Assembly (NCBI GenBank): GCA_046757205.1
Contig: JBHHXR010000170.1
Coordinates: 1-7,939, forward strand
Direction: 5' to 3'
DNA length: 7,939 nt
Origin: JBHHXR01 sp046757205
GTDB taxonomy: Bacteria > Pseudomonadota > Alphaproteobacteria > Rhodobacterales > Rhodobacteraceae
The stretch's first letter is position 1; every line of letters starts with the position of its first letter. The notes beneath the pieces were generated by a model, which ran no database searches, was not told the DNA's origin, and was given only the letters and a program-made list of their open reading frames with translations. Of the stretch, positions 5,283 through 7,939 are shown one piece after another. Position numbers and translations under genes: made by a program.

Positions 5283-6280
5283 GCCCGCTTGTCCTCAACA
5301 CCATGGAGGTCATCCTCAACGGACTGATGACCGGGGTGCTCTATTCGCTGGTCGCACTCGGCTTCGTGCTGATCTACAAGGCGTCGGGGATATTCAACTA
5401 TGCGCAGGGGGTGATGGCGCTGTTCGCGGCCTTGACGCTCGTGGGCCTGCAACAAGGGCAGATACCGTTCGCCCACCTCATCAACGCGATCCTGGGCACC
5501 GACGTTCATGAGTTCGGTTTCACATTGCCCGATGTGCTGGCCGTATTTTTCGCGCTCTGCGTGATGATCCTGTTCGCGCTCATCGTGGAGCGGGTGATCC
5601 TCAAGCATATGGTCAACCAGGAGCCGATCATTCTTTTCATGGCTACCATTGGCCTGGCCTATTTCATGGAAGGCTTTGGCGATCTGATGTGGGGCTCCGA
5701 CATCAAGCGCCTGGATATCGGTATCCCGTCGGGCGGATCGTTCTGGTGGGAGGACGTGACGCGGACATGGGCTGCCGAGGGGGCCGAGTATTACGGCATG
5801 TACGTCGATCTGCTGGACGTCTGGGCGACCATCGTGGCGATGATCCTCGTTGTCTCGCTCACCCTCTTCTCCCAGTACACCAAGACCGGCCGGGCCCTGC
5901 GCGCGGTCGCGGACGACCACCAGGCGGCCCTGTCGGTCGGTATCAGCCTGCGCGCGATCTGGGTCGTTGTCTGGTCCATCGCGGGATTCGTGGCGTTGGT
6001 GGCCGGCGTCATGTGGGGCGCCAAGTCGGGCGTGCAGTTCTCGCTGTCGCTGATCGCGCTCAAGGCGCTGCCGGTGCTTCTGCTGGGCGGCTTTACCTCG
6101 ATCCCGGGGGCGATCATCGGCGGGTTGATTATCGGGGTCGGCGAGAAGCTGTTCGAGTTTTCCGTCGGCCCGATGATCGGCGGCGCCACCGAGAACTGGT
6201 TCGCCTACATGCTGGCGCTCGTCTTCCTCGTGTTCCGGCCGCAGGGCCTGTTCGGCGAGCGGATCATCGAAAGGGTGTAG
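5279..6280 (+). CDS. livH: ABC transporter permease, LivH type
   Basis: A 333-residue integral membrane permease (BPD_transp_2 family). ATG 5279 is chosen because AGGAGG (5267-5272) lies six bases upstream and the protein then begins MSPLVLNTMEVILNGLMTG; ATG 5252 would add nine residues encoded next to the repeat. About eight hydrophobic segments are visible. LYSLVALGFVLIYKASGIFN (21-40) is the characteristic first helical region, GRALRAVADDHQAALSVGI (204-222) is the cytoplasmic loop that contacts the ATPase, and FRPQGLFG (319-326) is the family C-terminal motif. It is somewhat longer than E. coli LivH (308 residues); the extra residues lie in probable periplasmic loops near 60-80 and 140-175, which carry many aromatic and acidic residues (SFWWEDVTRTW). 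It pairs with LivM, three bases downstream. The extended loops may reflect a different binding protein or solute. Confidence 0.93.
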   Translation: MSPLVLNTMEVILNGLMTGVLYSLVALGFVLIYKASGIFNYAQGVMALFAALTLVGLQQGQIPFAHLINAILGTDVHEFGFTLPDVLAVFFALCVMILFALIVERVILKHMVNQEPIILFMATIGLAYFMEGFGDLMWGSDIKRLDIGIPSGGSFWWEDVTRTWAAEGAEYYGMYVDLLDVWATIVAMILVVSLTLFSQYTKTGRALRAVADDHQAALSVGISLRAIWVVVWSIAGFVALVAGVMWGAKSGVQFSLSLIALKALPVLLLGGFTSIPGAIIGGLIIGVGEKLFEFSVGPMIGGATENWFAYMLALVFLVFRPQGLFGERIIERV

Positions 6281-6283
6281 ACG

Positions 6284-7360
6284 ATGATTTACCGCGAGGC
6301 TGGCGATTTCAAGACGACCTACTCTGCCGATCAGCAGACCTTTCCGATCCTCTTTGACCGGTGGTGGTATTATTTCGTGCTGGCCTTCGCCTTCCTGGCG
6401 ATCCCCTTCCTGATCAACGAATACTGGGCGTCGGCGGTGCTGCTGCCGTTCCTGATCTGGGCGATCATCGCGATCGGGCTCAACATCCTCACCGGGTATT
6501 GCGGGCAGGTTTCACTGGGGACAGGCGGTTTCATGGCGGTGGGTGCCTACGCCTGCTACAAGCTGATGACGGCGTTTCCGGACCTGAACATCTTCTTCGT
6601 GGTGATCCTGTCGGGTCTGGTCACGGCGGCGGTCGGCATGATCTTCGGCCTACCGAGCTTGCGGATCAAGGGCTTCTACCTGGCGGTGGCAACGCTGGCG
6701 GCGCAGTTCTTTCTGGTCTGGCTGTTCAACAAGGTGGGCTGGTTTTACAACTATTCGGCCTCCGGCCAGATCAACTCGCCGACGCGCACGGTTTTCGGCT
6801 ACGCGGTGACCGGCCCGGCCGCCACGCCGGAAGCGAAGTACATGTTCTGTCTGGTTCTCGTGTTCCTGCTGGCCTGGATTGGGCGCAACCTGACACGGGG
6901 CCGCATTGGGCGGTCGTGGATGGCGATCCGCGACATGGATATCGCCGCCGAGATCATCGGCGTCGATCCGCTGAAGGCGAAGCTCTCGGCCTTTGCCGTT
7001 TCGTCGTTCTTCGTCGGTATCGGCGGCGCGCTGTTCTTCTCGGTCTATCTCGGCGCCATCGAGGTGACCGAGGCGTTCGGCATCCAGAAATCGTTCCTGG
7101 CGCTCTTCATGATCATCATCGGCGGGCTGGGCTCGATCTTTGGCTCGTTCGCCGGTGCGGCCTTCATCGTGCTGATGCCGGTGCTGCTGAAGAACGTCAT
7201 GGTCGGCGCCCTTGGGTGGCCAACGGATATCGCGGCGCATTTCGAGTTCGTTATCCTGGGCGGCCTGATCCTGTTCTTTCTGATCGTCGAGCCGCACGGA
7301 TTGGCGGCACTATGGCGCATCCTGAAAGAAAAACTGAGACTTTGGCCGTTCCCGCACTAG
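6284..7360 (+). CDS. livM: ABC transporter permease, LivM type
   Basis: A 358-residue permease, the partner of LivH in the inner-membrane channel. A hydrophilic N-terminus of about 27 residues is followed by roughly nine hydrophobic segments. Family motifs seen are GYCGQVSLGTGGFMAVGAY (71-89), GLPSLRIKGFYLAVATL (122-138), the ATPase-contacting loop GRIGRSWMAIRDMDIAAEI (206-224) followed by IGV, and the C-terminal EPHGLAALW (336-344). AAAGGG (6270-6275) is a modest ribosome site eight bases before ATG 6284, and only three bases separate it from livH, so the two are co-translated. A periplasmic loop near residues 152-180 (WFYNYSASGQINSPTRTVFG) is rich in Tyr and Asn. Shorter than E. coli LivM (425 residues), as is common for homologues outside the enterobacteria. 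Confidence 0.93.
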   Translation: MIYREAGDFKTTYSADQQTFPILFDRWWYYFVLAFAFLAIPFLINEYWASAVLLPFLIWAIIAIGLNILTGYCGQVSLGTGGFMAVGAYACYKLMTAFPDLNIFFVVILSGLVTAAVGMIFGLPSLRIKGFYLAVATLAAQFFLVWLFNKVGWFYNYSASGQINSPTRTVFGYAVTGPAATPEAKYMFCLVLVFLLAWIGRNLTRGRIGRSWMAIRDMDIAAEIIGVDPLKAKLSAFAVSSFFVGIGGALFFSVYLGAIEVTEAFGIQKSFLALFMIIIGGLGSIFGSFAGAAFIVLMPVLLKNVMVGALGWPTDIAAHFEFVILGGLILFFLIVEPHGLAALWRILKEKLRLWPFPH

Positions 7361-7370
7361 GATAAGCCAT

Positions 7371-7403
7371 TGAAACCTGTCTGCGTACAAGCAGGCTGAA
7401 ACC
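7371..7403 (+). other. Small hairpin flanked by TGAAACC repeats in the livM-livK gap
   Basis: TGAAACC occurs at 7371-7377 and 7397-7403. Between them a 6-bp stem (7379-7384 with 7391-7396, one G-U pair) closes the loop GTACAA. It lies in the 69-base gap before the binding-protein gene, where liv-type operons often carry structures that let the binding-protein message outlast the rest. No T tract follows, so it is not a full terminator. Weak evidence. Confidence 0.3.
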
Positions 7404-7429
7404 GTCAAGACCAAAAGGGAGGAATTGAC

Positions 7430-7939
7430 ATGAGACTTGGAAGACTGGCGACAATAGCGGCGGTTGCCGTGATCGGGGCAAGCCCGGTGTTGGCGGACCT
7501 GGTGTTTCCGTCACTGAGTTACCGCACCGGGCCCTACGCGCCCAACGGCGTTCCCTTCGCGGACGGATACGCCGATTATTTCACGCTGATCAACGAGCGT
7601 GACGGCGGCATCGGCGGCGTGCCGATCAAGTTCATCGAGTGCGAGACCGGCTACAACACCGAAAAAGGCGTTGAGTGCTACGAGTCCTTGAAGGGCCAAG
7701 ATCCGCTGGTGATCCAGCCGCTGTCGACCGGCATCACCTACCAGCTGATCCCGAAAACGGTCGTCGACCATATCCCGGTCCATTCCATGGGATATGGCCG
7801 GACATCGGCGGCCAACGGCAAGATCTTCGAGTGGGTCTTCAATTATCCCGCGACCTACTGGAACGGCGCCAGCCACGCCATCAACCATATTCTGAGCCTC
7901 GAGGGCGGCGACATTTCCGGCAAGAAAATCGCCCTGCTG
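7430..7939 (+). CDS. livK: Periplasmic substrate-binding protein, LivK-like (partial, 3' end cut)
   Basis: The first 170 codons are present and the frame runs off the window edge. GGGAGGA at 7417-7423 precedes ATG 7430 with good spacing. Residues 1-22 (MRLGRLATIAAVAVIGASPVLA) are a Sec signal peptide with cleavage after VLA. The mature part begins DLVFPSLSYRTGPYAPNGVPFADGYADYFTLINERDGGIGGVPI (given as DLVFPSLSYRTGPYAPNG and VPFADGYADYFTLINERDGG plus IGGVPI), which fits the type I periplasmic binding fold (Peripla_BP_6). The 'G.PFADGY.DYF..INE.GGIGG' arrangement replaces the more usual leucine-binding start, and FIECETGYNTEKGVECYE supplies two cysteines that could form a disulfide. QPLSTGITYQLIP is the expected ligand-cleft segment. 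The full length would be around 400 residues. The gene follows livM by 69 bases, as expected for the transporter's solute receptor. The ligand is unknown. Confidence 0.9.
   Translation, partial: MRLGRLATIAAVAVIGASPVLADLVFPSLSYRTGPYAPNGVPFADGYADYFTLINERDGGIGGVPIKFIECETGYNTEKGVECYESLKGQDPLVIQPLSTGITYQLIPKTVVDHIPVHSMGYGRTSAANGKIFEWVFNYPATYWNGASHAINHILSLEGGDISGKKIALL

Noticed and set aside
4256..5920. 554-residue open frame on the - strand
   Set aside because: It is antisense to the ligase end, livG and half of livH. It is rich in His, Asp and Arg in the way of frame shadows and crosses the intergenic repeat, so it is not a gene.
6650..7297. 215-residue open frame on the - strand
   Set aside because: Shadow of livM; its Asp/Glu/Arg/Gln-rich composition is the typical antisense image of membrane-helix codons.

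Overview
The window is GC-rich and every supported gene lies on the + strand. Several traits point to an alphaproteobacterium, probably of the Hyphomicrobiales (Rhizobiales) or a related marine group. These are the C-terminus of an alphaproteobacterial-type glycolate oxidase iron-sulfur subunit, an Hsp20 gene behind what looks like a ROSE RNA thermometer, a GC-rich hairpin repeat between genes, and a Liv-type ABC transporter operon headed by an acyl-CoA ligase. I cannot name the genus from the sequence alone.

Left part (1-2180). The window opens in the last 46 codons of glcF. After a gap of about 140 bases comes a secreted S1/V8-like serine protease. Next is a heat-shock unit: an RpoH-like promoter (CTTGAAA/CCCTAAAT), a 5' leader that folds almost completely into three hairpins with the Shine-Dalgarno inside the last one (a ROSE-type thermometer), the class A small heat-shock protein, and a strong intrinsic terminator. 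A small two-helix membrane protein of unknown function follows, with a hairpin just after it.

Right part (2200-7939). A perfect 20-base inverted repeat lies about 130 bases before a five-gene colinear set: an AMP-forming acyl-CoA synthetase (probable TTG start), an ABC ATPase (livG type), two membrane permeases (livH and livM types) and a periplasmic binding protein (livK type, cut by the window end). The ligase and ATPase overlap by ATGA, and livH and livM are 3 bases apart. A GC-rich double-hairpin repeat fills the livG-livH gap, and a 42-codon ORF spans it exactly. The second ATPase (livF) usual for such systems is not in the window and would be expected downstream.

How the genes fit together. 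The binding protein would capture a solute in the periplasm, LivH/LivM form the channel, LivG with the missing LivF powers import, and the ligase could convert an imported carboxylate to its CoA thioester. A transporter paired with an acyl-CoA ligase suggests a carboxylic or aromatic acid rather than leucine, isoleucine or valine, but the substrate is inference.

The most noteworthy elements are the ROSE leader with its matching heat-shock promoter, the inverted repeat before the ligase operon, and the repeat-bearing small ORF between livG and livH. I found no CRISPR array, tRNA, rRNA, transposase or wholly new multi-gene system.
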